DNA from: Todiramphus chloris collaris
Lineage: Eukaryota; Chordata; Aves; Coraciiformes; Alcedinidae
Direction of reading: 5' to 3'
NCBI GenBank assembly: GCA_025345505.1
Contig: JANVCC010000183.1
Span: forward strand, 727,698-791,697
DNA: 64,000 bases
Shown here: positions 12,450-24,740 of the stretch, one piece after another
How positions within the stretch are numbered: position 1 is the first letter of the stretch
How the letters are laid out: the number at the start of each line of letters is the position of its first letter
Made by a program: the position numbers and the translations under genes
Notes under the pieces: model-generated
What the model was told of the DNA's origin: nothing
Database searches by the model: none
What the model saw: the letters and a program-made list of their open reading frames with translations, nothing else

Positions 12450-12725
12450 ATCATCATGGAATCCTAGAATGCTTTGGGTTGGAAGGGACCTTAAAGCTCA
12501 TTGAGTCCCTGCCGTGAACAGGGACATCTCCCACTAGCCCGGGTTGCTCCAGACTGGTCTTGAACACACCCAGTGATGGAGCATCCGTGGCTTCCCTGGA
12601 GCATCTCACCACCCTCAGAGTGAAGAGCTTCTTCCTAACTTCTGCCCTAACTCTCCCCTCTGCCAGCTGGAAGCCATCACCCCTCGTCCTGTCGCTCCAG
12701 GCCCTCCTGGTGTGGCTTGGAGGGT
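12450..12725 (-). mobile_element. CR1 LINE fragment
   Basis: Antisense CR1: tttgggttggaagggacctt, then the agtgaagagcttcttcctaa block. Confidence 0.9.
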
Positions 12726-12910
12726 TTAAGGCTGGTGGGGCTTTACCGAAGGGAGAGGCCACGAGAGGAGGTGAAGCTGGTTGATGTGAGGCCTCCAGGA
12801 GCTGGTTTATCTGGGGAGATTAAAATACTTCTTTATCTAGATGAGGTCCTGGCCGTTAGCTCCAGGTCCCAGCCACTCGCTGCGGGAGAGGCTCCTGCTG
12901 CTCCTCTGCC

Positions 12911-13002
12911 AGCCCAGGAACCGACCCAGGAACCGACCCAGGAACCAGCCCAGGAACCAGCCCAGGAACTGACCCAGGAACCGACCCAGGAACCAACCCA
13001 GG
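12911..13002. repeat. 12-bp minisatellite (CCCAGGAACCGA)n
   Basis: About seven near-perfect 12-base units. They translate as a Pro-Gln-Glu repeat in one frame but lie in no supported gene. Confidence 0.9.
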
Positions 13003-13959
13003 GCTGCAGCAGAGCCAGCGATGGGGAGAAGCAGCCTCAGCACCTCCGGAGCCGGTCCCTCCTTCCTTTCGGGTGCTGACCGGAGCCAAACGTGCCGCCT
13101 GCTCCCCGAGCCCTGCCCGGAGCTCCTGGCTCGCTGGGTTTTTGTGTCTCCAGCAGCAGCCACTTGCCCTTTCCACAGCCCCCATGGTTCTTCCTGGGCT
13201 GCGGGAGCCTTGGCAGCAGGATATCGGAGCAGCCTGCCCTGCCAGGGCTCCGAGGGTGGACAGACCGGCTTTTCTCCTTTCCCTTATCACCTTCGGCTTC
13301 GGCAGCGGGGAAGAAGCCACAGAAGAGGCTTCTTGGGGTTGGCAGCGATGGGAGAGCGTCGAGAGTCGTGGTGGCTGCGGAGGGACCACCGAAGAGAGCG
13401 GGACGGGGAGTTGGCAGCGAACGTGGCGGAGCGAGGAGATGGCCAGCGGGTGTTGAAGCTCCTGGAGAAGGAAGAGTTGTTGGTGGGAGGGGGTCGGGAA
13501 TGATTCGGAAGCACGGGAATGATGGAGCGAAGGGGCTTGTGGGGATTTATCTCCGTGAGCTTTGCTGCGGGAGTTGGTCCTTTCTCCTGGGCTTGGCTTT
13601 GGGGAGCTGGGTTGAGCTGGTCGTCGGCGTCTCCTCCAGCGCTGCTGAGGTGGGTGAGATGTGGTGGTCCAGGCTCTGCGACACGGAGCAGAAGAGTTGC
13701 CTCCAGGTTTTGTGGGCACAGAAATGGAACCCTTGAGCTCTTGAAGCCCACTCCCTTCAGTGGAAGCAGAGTTTGGGACTCCTCCGGGTGAGAGTTTCCA
13801 TGTTGTAAGCATGGAAGACGCGAGAGTCACGCAGTGAAGGGACATCTTTTGACGCCTCGATGGAGGAATTGGGAATCCACCCTTGGGAGAGCTGGAAACG
13901 TCGTCCTCCTGACGCACGCAGAGTTGCAGCAGGACCTCGTGGAAGATCCCACCGCTCTA

Positions 13960-14600
13960 GAGCCGCGGTGCTGACCTGCACCAAGACCCTCCCATCCCCT
14001 CCCGGTCTCCAAACTCCTGCCGCCATCAGAGGATCCTCCGGACCCCGTCGGGACCTCCGTGATGCCACGGAGGGCGACGGACGTAGGAGAAGCTCAGGCC
14101 ATCCCTCGCGGGTGCCGGCTGGGAGCGGGAGGAATCCCTGCAGCTCCCCGGTGACGCAAGCGCGCGGCGAAGCGGCGGCACCCTTCCCACCGCCCGCGCG
14201 CCCGGGGAGGGGTGAGCTACGGCAGCAAAAATGCGCTCTTCCACTTGGGTGACTGCTCCCAGGGAAGAGACGAAAACATTTGTTCCTGAAATTGGAGTCG
14301 TTCCTGGGATTGCAACACCCGAAGGCTGTGTTTCCAATTAATCCGCCGAAGCCGTCGGGCGGTTCCAAAAGAGCCTTGGCTCCGGCGGGGAGAGAAATTT
14401 GGCATCGCCCGCGCGCGGGGTGCCGGCGGAGATGCGCGCGGGAGTAAACGAGGAGAGGACAACCCCGACGGGCTCGACCACCGGGACCGGGCGCGGGATG
14501 GAGCGGGGGCAGCCGGCGGCTCCGGTACGGAGGAGGTTGGGGAGGGGGTTGGGATGCGGTCGAGGGCAGAGCGACCGCCTCCTGGGGATGAAAAAACACT
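13960..14600. promoter_or_regulatory. CpG-rich island
   Basis: CpG-dense stretch including CGCGCGC runs near 14160-14200 and 14410-14440. No recognisable ORF. Possible promoter or enhancer CpG island. Confidence 0.3.
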
Positions 14601-14617
14601 TGAAATAGTTGTTGAAT

Positions 14618-14705
14618 TACTGTTGGGGTTTGTTGGGGTTTGGTTTTGTCGTGTTGGGGTTTGGGGTTTTTTTTTGGTGTTTTGTTGTTGGGTTTTTTTT
14701 CCTGA
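14618..14705. repeat. G/T-rich low-complexity tract
   Basis: Repeated TTGGGGTTTG-like units and T runs. It resembles degenerate telomere-like sequence and can form G-quadruplexes. Confidence 0.7.
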
Positions 14706-15669
14706 CCGGTTTCCTTCTTTCTGGGGGTGTGTTTTGTTTTGGGGAGAAGGGGAGGGGGGGGTGAAGTGATTTGTGCTTGGTCTGTTCGCTGCGTCCGCGT
14801 CTTCACGGCCTCGGCGGTGACGGGCGGGAGGTTGATGATGGTTTGTGACCACTCGACCCCAGGCTCCCCAGGGATGCTCCTGCCCCTGGCCAGGCTGGAA
14901 GCTGGAGGCTTGTTTATTCTGGAGCTGAGTGATCCCTCCAGAGGTGCCCGCGGTGCTGAGCGCACGGCAGTGTCCGGTGACCCGCGGGGCTCCTGCCTGC
15001 CCGGTCCGGCCCCGTGTTGGATGGTGGCTCCTGGTGATTCATCTCCACGTCAGGCACCTCTCCGGGGAGCTGCTGGAAGGACAGACATCCCCTCGCCGAT
15101 GGGTTCTTCTCTCCTAGGGCTGCTTTTGCAGGACGCGGGGTTCCTGCCTGGAGCTGGAAGGGACCCGCCAGATTCCTCCCATCTCCCGTGTGATTTTCTG
15201 AGAAATGAAATTGGATCTGGAGCCCGGTCCCAGCTGGGTGGGATCAGCCCAGTGCCTTCACACAAACACTCATGGAAAGGCCGAGCTTGCGTAGAAACCT
15301 TCTTCCCCTTCCAAGAATTCCGTCGGGGCTGAGTCCCCCTCCCTCCTGAGTCAGCAGGGGGGACAGAGCGGGGATGGGGAAGCTCAGTGGGTCTCCTGCC
15401 ACCGAGGTCACCGGTGGCCTTTTTCCTTCAGGGGAAGCAAAGTAAAGAGGAGCAGGAAAAGTGCTTTTAGCTGGTGGGAAGTGGAGCTGGGATGGGGTGT
15501 CCAGCTGCCGTCAGCTCCCTGCCCTCTGCAGCCCCGATCCCTGTGCCGTGGGGAGCCCATCGCCTGCCTTCCTGCAGCACTGCTGAAGGACCTGGGGGGT
15601 TGGTCTGCAGTGCGTTGGAGATGAGCCAGGATGTGCCAAGAAGGCCGCCAGCATCCTGGATGGTGTTGG

Positions 15670-16235
15670 CACTGGGGTGGCCAGCAGGACCAGAGCAGAA
15701 TTGGGGGCACTGGGGAGGCCACCCCTGGAACCCTGGGCTCAGTTTGGGCCCCTTGCTCCCAGCAGGACACGGAGGGGCTGGAGCGTGGCCAGGGAAGGGC
15801 AACGGAGCTGGGGAAGGGGCTGGAGAACAAGGGTGCTGAGGAGTGGCTGAGGGCCCTGGGCTGGTTCAGCCTGGAGAGAAGGAGGCTCAGGGGAGCCCTT
15901 CTGGCTCTGCCAGCTCCTGGCAGGAGGGGGGGGCACAGGGGGTGAGATCTCTTGTCCCTAAGCCATGGGACAAGAGGAACCGGCCTCAAGTTGCCCGAGG
16001 ACAGGTAGAGGTTGGAGCAGAGGAGAAATGTCTTCTCCAAAGGGGTTGTCCAGGGCTGTGCCAGGCTGCCCAGGGCAGGGGGGGAGTCCCCGTGACCCCT
16101 GGAGGGGTTTCCAAGCCCTGTTGGAGCTGTGGTGCTGAGGGACAAGGGTCAGGGGTGCCCTGGCAGCTCTGGGGCAACGCTTGGACTCCAGGAGCTCCAA
16201 GATCTCTCCCCAAGCAGAAGGATTCCAGGATTCTC
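15670..16235 (+). mobile_element. CR1 LINE copy (young subfamily)
   Basis: Sense copy almost identical to those at 26.3 and 36.7 kb: gacacggaggggctggagcg through caacgcttggactccaggag. Confidence 0.93.
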
Positions 16236-16319
16236 TGCTTTAGAGCTGGAAAGCGTTAAGCGAGGACGGTGACAAGACCACTCCCAACTTGGATCCCTCT
16301 TCCCCATCTGCGAGGGCAG

Positions 16320-16700
16320 CCCCGGGGCAGCGCGTTCTCCTCTCCGGGTGGGAGTGGGAGCATCGTGCGACGCCTCTGCACCCAAACCAAGCTCCCCGGG
16401 GAAGAGGGGAGAGGAGGGGGAGGCGAGCTCCCGTCTAACGCCGCAGCGCGTCCGTGTAACCCATATTCCTCGGGATTTCACCCGAAATTCCCGGGTTATC
16501 TGCCGCAGAGTCGGCCCCGCACCGATTTTTAGCGGCGAGGACGTAGTTTCTCTGGTTGCTCGGAGGACAAGAATACCCACGCTTTCTATTTTTAACTCGG
16601 CAGCCGGGGAGGGGGGAAAAAAAACCGCGCCTGGGAATCTTCAGGGAGCGGAGCTGTGCTCGGAGCGACGGCGGCAGCTCGGGCTTCGGGAGGGTCTGGC
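16320..16700. promoter_or_regulatory. CpG-rich block with MEF2 consensus
   Basis: CpG-rich and CR1-free, directly after a CR1 copy. CTATTTTTAA at 16586-16595 is a perfect match to the MEF2 consensus YTAWWWWTAR. No coding potential is recognised. Confidence 0.3.
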
Positions 16701-19324
16701 CCCCGTTTTCAGCAGGTAAAGAGGCCCAGGGCTCGTCCCCCGGCTCCAGCGAGCTGAGGGGCTGGGGCTGGGTCGTGCTGGGACGTGCGGCATCGTCCTG
16801 TTTGTGACCCATCCAGGCTGGGCAGCGCTGGAGGGTCTGGCCGGGTTGCTGACTGGGCAGCTCTTTTGGGCAGTGCCAAGGTTGAGATCCCAGCTCGGGT
16901 CCTAAAAACATCTCGAGCTTTTAATATATTCATGTTTCAGATTTATTTCTTAGAAGAAGACCGGTTTCTGTCCCCACCTCGGTCAGGAAGCGATGACCTG
17001 CAAAGCGAGCGGGAGGCGAGTGGCCGATGCGGGGTCACCATCCTAAGTCTGGGGGCTGATTCAGAACTTTGTGGGGCTCTGGCCTGGCCGGGTCCCTTCT
17101 GCCCCCCTGGCTCTGCCCAGACGAGCTCGCCTTGCTCCTCCTGGAGCCCGGACACGTGCACCTCCCATTTGGAGGAGAAAAGAGGAATTTAGGGTGGAAC
17201 TTGCTCCCTGGGGCCTTTGTTTCACCCTCCGGCCTGGGTCCAGAGAAAGTCTCTTCTTCTCCTGGGTTGGGTGGGTTTTTGTTATCCCTGCAGTGGAAAA
17301 TCCCCCCCGGTCTCGGGAGAGGGTTTGTTGGCTCCTGCTGCAGGGACTCGGGTTTGCAGCCCCTGGGCCAGACCAGGCGCAGCCATCGCCACTTCCCCGG
17401 CAGCAGCAGGGGGATTTCGGGTTCAATCCCAGCCCCGTGTGCCCGGGGGAAGGTGAAGCTCCTGGATGGGGCGACAGGTTTGCGTTTCAGGGCTGGTTTA
17501 TTGGGGGGAGAAGGGGAGCAAAGAGGCGATTTTGGTTTCACGGTGGTGGGCCTGGGCCCGGTCGGACAATGGCCGGAAGCCGGGAGCCGTGCTCAGCTCC
17601 TCGCCGAGCCGGGGCTGGGGCCGCCTCCGCTTCTCCCTGGCTGTTTCCACTGCATTGTCTGGAGGAGAGGAAGGATGTTTCCAACCTTCTTCCTCTTTGC
17701 CTCAGAGGGACGCAGGGAGGGGACGGGAGAGGATTTTTTTTCCTCGCCGGTGGTTGTGCGAGAGGCACAGTTCCTGCCGATGGAAGCAGCGTCCCGCTCC
17801 GCCCAGGTCAAGGGGGTGATGGCCGAGACATCCCCGAGGTCTCTGCTCCCCTGCATCCCCGAGGTCTCTCCTCCCCTGCACGGTCTTGGCAATGGAGACG
17901 CAGCTCTCCCCGTGCCCTCGTCCCACGGGGCTCTGCCGGAGGAGATGCTCCTGTGCCGTGGCTCGTGGTGAACACGCGGAGGTGGCCGGGCTGGCGCTGC
18001 CCAGCGGTGCCGGGGGAGACGCTGCCAACCTCCGCCTCCCCGCTTCCCAGCGGTGGGCTGAGGCTGTCCTGAGGTTCCCGGTGCTCAGCGTCAGGTATTT
18101 TGGGAAGGTCAAGCGGGTTCCCAGCGTCCTGAACACCGTGGCACGGAGGGGCTGCTGGGGTGGGAGGGTTTCGGGTGCCGCTGAAAGCCTGCGGTGGGGA
18201 CAGGGAGCGGGGAAGGTCACCCCCTGCTTCCTGGTGGAGAGACGTGGCCATCGAGGCGGGGGTCCTGGCTCCTCTCGGGATGTTTTTAGTTCTTCTCTGG
18301 ACTCTGATGATGACAGGAACGCTGTGGCCATGCAGAGCTCCTCGCTGCACCCGCAGGGGGCCGGGCTGCCACGTGCCAGGAAGTGAAAGCAGAATTCATT
18401 GCAATGGGGCCGTGGTGGTGATTTGGCTCCGGCGCAATCCCTTCTGCACCAGCAGACCCCAGGGGCTGGAAGGAAAGCTGTTGGTCGGGGCGCAGCCGCA
18501 CCCCTCGTGTCGTTCAGAGGCGGGCAGGTCTCCCGTGACACATCTCTGGAGGGAAAGTTTTACCGGTTTCACTGGGGAGATTGTCCCTTCCTGGTAGCAG
18601 CCAAACTGGGAAGAACCATTCTGTTACTGAACTGGATCCCAGCTCAGCTGAGACCACCCTGGGACAGCCAGAGGAGTCCAAGTTGAAGCTGGGGTTGTGT
18701 CCATCCTGGGACAGCCCCCAGGCTGTTTTTCCAGAGGGGAGCAGAACATCTGCAGAACATCCCTTTTTTTGGCTTCATCTCTTTGCCGGTGCCGAAGGGG
18801 AGCGGGAGGCAGCGCGGCCGTTCCGTCCCCCTCGACGTGCCCGGCACGTGCCCTTCTCGGGCACCGTTTCTTGCTTGGGAGCCACCGAGCTTCTGACAAA
18901 GCCCAAGGTCAGGGCCAACTGGTGTAACGTGCCAGGGATACTGGGAGCTCCCGGATTCCGCTGCTGATGGGAGGTGTCCGGCGGTGCCAGGCCGGTGGAG
19001 CAATGACTTGGCAGCCGTCGGAGCCAGCTCGTTGCGTTGGCAGAAAAACCCCCAGATAATCTTCAGGCTTCTGAAAGTACCGTTCACCCCCGGGGGGGTG
19101 TTGGGGTAATGACCATGCCGCGTGTCCTCGGCGGGTGATGCTTTGGCCACGTCCCATCGCTTGCGTTCGGCATCGGCCACGCGGAAGCAGGAGGAGATGC
19201 GCGGGTCGGGCGTCTCCGTCGGCCGCCCTGGTTTGGAGGCTCCAGAGCCCGGAGAAGACAGCGGAGTAGCTTCTGTACCCCAGCTTGGGAACGGCGCTGA
19301 TGCAATGCAATATCCCTTCAGGCT
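16701..19324. other. Non-coding GC-rich DNA
   Basis: No CR1 recognised and no ORF with known homology. Long open frames (up to about 330 codons near 17.1-18.1 kb) reflect high GC and few stop codons rather than a gene; composition is low-complexity Gly/Pro/Arg. Confidence 0.5.
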
Positions 19325-19337
19325 GGGGGGGGGGGGG
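19325..19337 (+). repeat. Run of 13 G
   Basis: Uninterrupted G homopolymer, prone to sequencing error and quadruplex formation. Confidence 0.9.
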
Positions 19338-19844
19338 AAGTTATTCCCTTAATTTTTCAAGGGTCAGCTTCCCGATGCTCTGTCTCGTTGCACGTTCCCC
19401 TTTGCAAAGCAGGGAGGGTCTCGGGACCACCTCCGGCAACCGCCGCGGCCGTGGGGGTGGGAGTGGGAGCAGGGGGAGCACCGAGCACTGCACATCGGCC
19501 CCGGCGGGGACCCCGGTGCTTCCACCTGCCCGAGCCCACGCGAAGCCTCCCCGCTTGTTTTGTCTCAGAGCGAAGGGGCACGGGGAGCAGGGCCAGGAAC
19601 ACCCGCTCCGGCTTAATGACGTTAACGAGCCCGCCGGCTGCCAGCGAGCCCGGGGCTCCTGCCAAGGCTCGTCCTCGCCCGTGAGAACGGCGAGGGTGCG
19701 GTGCGAGGCCGCGCCTGGCTTGGCAGCGGCGGGGAGAGGAGATCTGAGAGCTCCCGCCGGCCTCCGCCGCGGCCCTTGTGCCGCTCGCCCGCTGCCCTGG
19801 GCCCTGCCAACGTCACCGAGGCCCCGGGAGGATGCGATGATGTC

Positions 19845-20013
19845 GGGAGGTGAGCGTGAAGTCTGGAGGTGAGCGTGGAGTCTGGAGGTGAGCGTGGAGT
19901 CTGGAGNNNNNNNNNNGAGCGTGGAGTCTGGAGGGGAGCGCGGGGTCTGGAGGTGAGCGCGGTGTCTGGAGGTGAGCGTGGTGTGTGGAGGTGAGCGTGG
20001 TTTGGAGGTGAGC
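19845..20013. repeat. 19-bp minisatellite with assembly gap
   Basis: Imperfect copies of aggtgagcgtggagtctgg on both sides of 10 unresolved bases (19907-19916). The true array length is unknown. Confidence 0.92.
19907..19916. other. Assembly gap (10 N)
   Basis: Ten N inside a minisatellite, probably a scaffold join of arbitrary length. Confidence 0.99.
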
Positions 20014-20554
20014 ATGCCAGGCTGACGGGAGGGTGCAAAAGTTCCTCCCAGACACGATGGTGGGTTTGCGTTCCATGAGCATCCTTCCCTCCAGAGCTGG
20101 GGCCGGTTCCTGCGCCCGGCCCAGCACCAGCGTTGCGTTGTCGCGTGAGTTTGAGGGACCTGGACGGGGATGTGGGTTTGCTGAGCTGGTGCCAGCTCTG
20201 GGTCTTGAGACATGCCAAGGGCTCCGGCCCCAACCCAGGGGGGATTCCCGGGGGTCCGTGCCAGGCTCATGGGGGGCTGGTGTTTGCTCCTTTCCCTCTC
20301 TCCCCACGCCGTGCTTGGCAGCAGGATTAACCCCGCTTTCTGGGTTAAACCCCATGGGTGGTGTTGCTCCATCGGCCCACACCCCACCGCACCCTCCGTC
20401 CTCCTTTGGCTGCCTCGGGGCACCCGCGTTCTGCAGCCTCAGCTGGGACCTGCCGCGTCCTCCGCCAAGGTTCCTGCTCTTCCCCGGCCAGGCTGTCGGG
20501 TCCTCCTTGGTGTCCTTCAGCCCCAGCTCTTGCAGAGACCTAGAAAGTGAGGGG

Positions 20555-20800
20555 GGGGATCCTGCCCCTCTGCTCTGCTCTGGGGAGACCCCCCTGCAGT
20601 GCTGGGGCAGCTCGGGAGTGCTCAGCACAGCAGAGACAGGGACCTGGGGCAGTGGGGCCAGAGCAGCCCCAGCGATGCTGGGAGGGCTGGAACCCCTCTG
20701 CTGGGAGCCAGGCTGGGAGAGCTGGGGGGGTTCAGCCTGGGGAGGAGAAGGCTCCCCAAGGGGAGACTTTCTGGGGGCCTGGCAGGACTTCTCAGATGTG
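20555..20800 (+). mobile_element. Diverged CR1 LINE fragment
   Basis: Sense CR1-like: ggggttcagcctggggagga and nearby blocks. More diverged than its neighbours. Confidence 0.6.
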
Positions 20801-21184
20801 TTATTGGACCTGAGTTTGGAGTTGTTCTTTTTCCCTTTCATGACCAAATCTGGTTTCCAGCCCAGCCTTGGACCTCAGCCAGCGTTTGCCAAAGGGATTT
20901 CCTCCTCTGCAGCAGGCGGAGAGCCTCCAATTAATGGGCAGGTCCCCTTGAGTAGTGACTTGCTGTGGGAGCCCAGGCTTTTTTGTCTCAGCACTTCCAG
21001 ATCAAGCAAGACACCGCTTGGGAGCCCTGAGCTGGTCCCCGGGGGGTAGTGAGTCAGGCCTGGCTCTTGCACACTTGCACAAGGCAATTAAAAGGTAGAA
21101 ATCCATGGGCTGAGCCCGCAGCGCTGGTGGCAGCAGCCCCCGTGCAGAGGGGACCCTTGGCAGGCAGCACCAGGAGAAGTTGGT

Positions 21185-21612
21185 TTGAGCCAAGTGGATG
21201 GAGGGTGGAACCCCCCTCTGCTGGGAGAACTGGGGGGGTTTCAGCCTGGAGAGGAGGAGGTCCGGGGGGACCTTCTGACAGCCATTCAAGGCTTCAAGGG
21301 GCCTGGCAGAAAGATGGGGACAGAGCTTTGAGCAAGGTCTGTTTGACAGGACAAGGGGGGATGGTTTAAACTCAAAGAGGGAGATTCAGACCGAGAGGAG
21401 AGAGAGGTTTTTGATGGCGAGGGTAGGGAGAGCCTGTGCCAGGCTGCCCAGAGAGGTGGTGGCTGCCCCATCCCTGGCACCATCCCCTGAGGTTGGACAA
21501 GCTCTGAGCACCCTGCTCTAGCTGCAGATGGCCCTGCTCCCCTCAGGGGGGGTTGGACCAGATGACCTTGCAAGGTCCCTTCCCACCCACACCAGCCTGG
21601 GATTCCCTGACT
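21185..21612 (+). mobile_element. CR1 LINE 3' fragment
   Basis: Sense CR1 with ttcagcctggagaggaggag, gttggaccagatgaccttgc and a ttcccacccacacc 3' end. Confidence 0.9.
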
Positions 21613-23934
21613 GCTCTGTGCCACGGTGGGATGCCCCGAGCAGCCGCTTCGTCGCGTGGGGGTGGCAGCAGCCAGGGCCCCTCTGCAGCGACAAGCCCAT
21701 GGGTGCCCTGTCCCAACCGGTTGGGAACTCTCTCCTGGGCTTATGCAAAGGGCTGGTAATTGAGGAGAGGTTGGTCTGTAATCGTTTGATCTCTCCTCTG
21801 CTTCCCTTGGCACGGAGGCCGCATCCTCTCGCGCTGATGTAATCGAAGCTGGCGCGGGAAGACGAGGCGCCCTGCGCCGAGAGGGTGCTTGGCCATGGGG
21901 CTCTGGCACCTACCTGCTTGGGGAACAGAGACCCGCAGGAGCTTCTCTGGCCAGGACCAGAGCCAAAGCCTCTCTCCAAAGAGGATCTGCGTTGGCCGCG
22001 GGCAGGGAGGTGATGCTGAGGTTCCAGACTGGACTGGTGCCACTTGACCAAAGCCTGGTGGAAGGAGATGGGGCTGGTGGAAGACACTGGGCCGGGCTGT
22101 TGCAGCTCGAGTGGAGCTGGGGTACTTTGCTTACCTGGAAACGCCGCCTGCCACCCTCATCCCTCCTCTCCTGAGGCCTTGGCAGCAGTTGAGGTTTCGG
22201 GAGCACACCACAAACCCTCCTCCCTCTCTTGGGGAGCAGCCGCAGGCGCTCAAGATCCGCTGGGGCAGGAGGAGCCGTGGAGCTCTCACCAAGGAGAAGG
22301 GATCTGGGGGAGGACCGGGAGGAACGGTCCAGGTCCATCGTGGGACTTGGGATGTGCTGCTGGTGGCTCTCGAGCGGGGAGTAGAACGTGTCTGGGGTGT
22401 GATGAGGTGAGGGTGGCCTGAGGGGACAGGATCCAGGGTGATGGGCTACACTCTGGGGGATGTTTCCTTTCAGACTTTTCCTGAATCTCAGGAGTTTCCA
22501 CGAGCAGGAGCTGCCTACGCTGCTCCGGGGAGCACGAGGTGCCACCAGGCAACCTTGGCTTCCCTTCAACAGAGCCCTTTGGTGATGAATTTCCCTCCGT
22601 TTCGGCGGAAACGGCGGTTGTCGGGAGGCTTCCTGGGGATACCTCGCACTCCTCCGCACAGCATCCTCCCCCCCGGGATGGGGTTTGTGACCCGTGCGGG
22701 TGGGAGGATGCAACTGCTGTCAGGAAATGACTGCCAGAGGTTTCCAGCCCTGCCAGAGACGAGGTGGGGATGGAGCCCGCTTGCTCTCCCTTCAATCCCA
22801 CCGAGGTCACAGGAGATGAGCTCCGGTCCCACTTCGCGCCGCCCGCGCTCGATCCGTTTGGCGCAGGGACCCGATCCTCCCGCAGAGAATCCAGTGAAGA
22901 TGCTGTTCAGTGACTGGCTTCAGACACCCGCGAGCACACGGACATTCCCGGGACGCAACCGAGGAGCCGCTCCCCGGGTGAACCCTCTCAAGCTGAGGAT
23001 CCAAACTCAGCACCGGGTTCTGCCTCCCCGCATCCGGGATCGGCTGAAAAGCTGATCCCTGGGAGAGGAGCAGCATCCCAGGTCGCTCCAGCCAGCTCCT
23101 TTGGGAGCTCGAGGGAAGGGGTTTGGTGAAGCTGGGGGGTCGTATGAATGTCTTGGGCTCCGGGGGGGGTTGGATCACAGCAGCAGATCCAGGTAGGGCC
23201 GTTTCCCCGCCGTGCCCCCGCAGCTCCGGCCGGCTCCGCGGGTTGCATCCCGGAGTCATGAGTTTCAAATCGTCCCGGGGAGAAAATTCCAGGGAGGGCT
23301 ATTAAATGTCTGACTCAAAGGTCACGAGCCGCAAATAAACCAGCGAGAGGGAGCGGGGGGGAAGCATCTCGCCCCGATCCGCTTCCCGAGGCCCCGGGAT
23401 GGGGATCTGGCGGAGAGGCTGGAGCGCGGTGTTCCCCGAGGCACCGCTCACGGCTTCGGTTGCAGGAAGGCTCTCGAGCCGCACGTGCGACGCTGCCCGA
23501 CTTTTCATCAGCATTTGGCTCAAATGTTGGGTTGGGTTGGGTTGGTTCTTTTATTCTGGAAACTCCGCAGAAGAAAAGTTTGCGAAAAGCAGGGGTGAAA
23601 AATAAGGTTTTACCCACGTGGAAAAAGTCTCGGGGGGCTTTTTCTGGAGAGAAGCATCAGGCTCGTCGTGTTTTGGAGCTGGAATGTGGTGTCTGGTTGG
23701 GAGGAGAGGGATCCACCCGCAGCTGCCTGCTTCATAAACCCCTTGAAACTCCCCGGGAACGTGCTCCAGAAAAGACTTAGCCAGAACTTGGCACCCGGCC
23801 GCTCCAAACGCGACATCCCCGCCGAGCATCGGGGCTTTCCCTGGAGCCAAGGTTGGCGAGGAGGAAAATGCCCCAAACGCTCCGATCCCACGGGGTCCTG
23901 CGAGGAGGATGTAGGGGGAGGTAGGGAGCAGGAT
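21613..23934. other. Non-coding GC-rich DNA
   Basis: No supported gene. CpG frequency rises at 22.8-23.5 kb, which may be another weak CpG island. A gggttgggttgggttgg run lies at 23.53 kb. Confidence 0.5.
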
Positions 23935-24740
23935 CACAGAAGGGTGTGGGGTGGGAGGGACCTCTGGAGATGGAGTCCAACCCCCCCCACCCCAGCAGGG
24001 GCACCCGGAGCAGGGGCCCAGCAGCGCAGGGTCCAGCCAGGGTGGGAATCTCTCCAGACAAGGAGACTCCACAGCCTCTCTGGGCAGCCCAGGCCAGGCT
24101 CTGCCACCCTCACACCAAAGAACTTTCTCCTCCTGGGTCCCAGTTGGTGCCCGGTGCCCCTGGTCCTGGCAGAGTCTGGCCCCTTCTACTTGACCCCCAC
24201 CCTTCAGGTATTTGTGAACGTTAAGAAGATCCCCTCTCAGCCTTCTCCAGTCTCACCAGCCCCAGGGCTCTCAGCCTTTCCTCATAAGAGAAGTTCCAGT
24301 CCCTTCATCATCCTCGCAGCCTCCACTGGATTCTCTCCAGTATTTCCCTGTCTTGAACTGGGGAGCCCAGAACTGGACCCAGTACTCCAGAGGTGGCCTC
24401 ACTAGGGCAGAGTAGAGGGGGAGGAGAACCTCCCTCGACCTGCTGGGCACACTCTTCTTTATGCCCCCCAGGAGACCGTTGGCCTTCTTGGGCACGAGGG
24501 CCCCTTGCTGTGCCACGGACAAATTGTCCCCCAGCACTCCCAGCTCCTTCTCCATGGAGCTGCTTCTGGCTTACTGGTGCAGAGGGTTCTTCCCAGGTGG
24601 AGAACTCTGCACTTGACCTTGTTGAACTTCATGAGGTTCCCCTTTGCCCAGCTCTCCAGATCTGTCTGGATGGCAGCACAGCCATTTCTCCCAGTTTGGT
24701 ACCATCACCAAACTGGCTGAGGGGCCACCCTGTCCCTAGA
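23935..24740 (-). mobile_element. Longest CR1 LINE fragment in the window
   Basis: About 800 bases antisense. It extends further 5' within the element than other copies: aactggacccagtactccag and tgcacttgaccttgttgaac. No intact reverse-transcriptase ORF is present. Confidence 0.92.

Noticed and set aside
12856-13917. 353-codon minus-strand open frame with a PGLVPGSVPG-type repeat
   Set aside because: The repeat is the translation of the 12-bp minisatellite at 12.9 kb; the rest is unlike any family I know.
17069-18072. Open frames of 300 and 333 codons on the + strand
   Set aside because: High GC removes stop codons. The products are low-complexity Gly/Pro/Arg, overlap each other in different frames, and show no known domain or intron-exon logic.
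19340-20850. Long minus-strand ORFs spanning the N gap
   Set aside because: They translate a minisatellite and contain unknown residues; no known domain.
23935-24740. CR1 copy checked for an intact reverse transcriptase
   Set aside because: Only the 3' part of the element is present; no catalytic motif is encoded.
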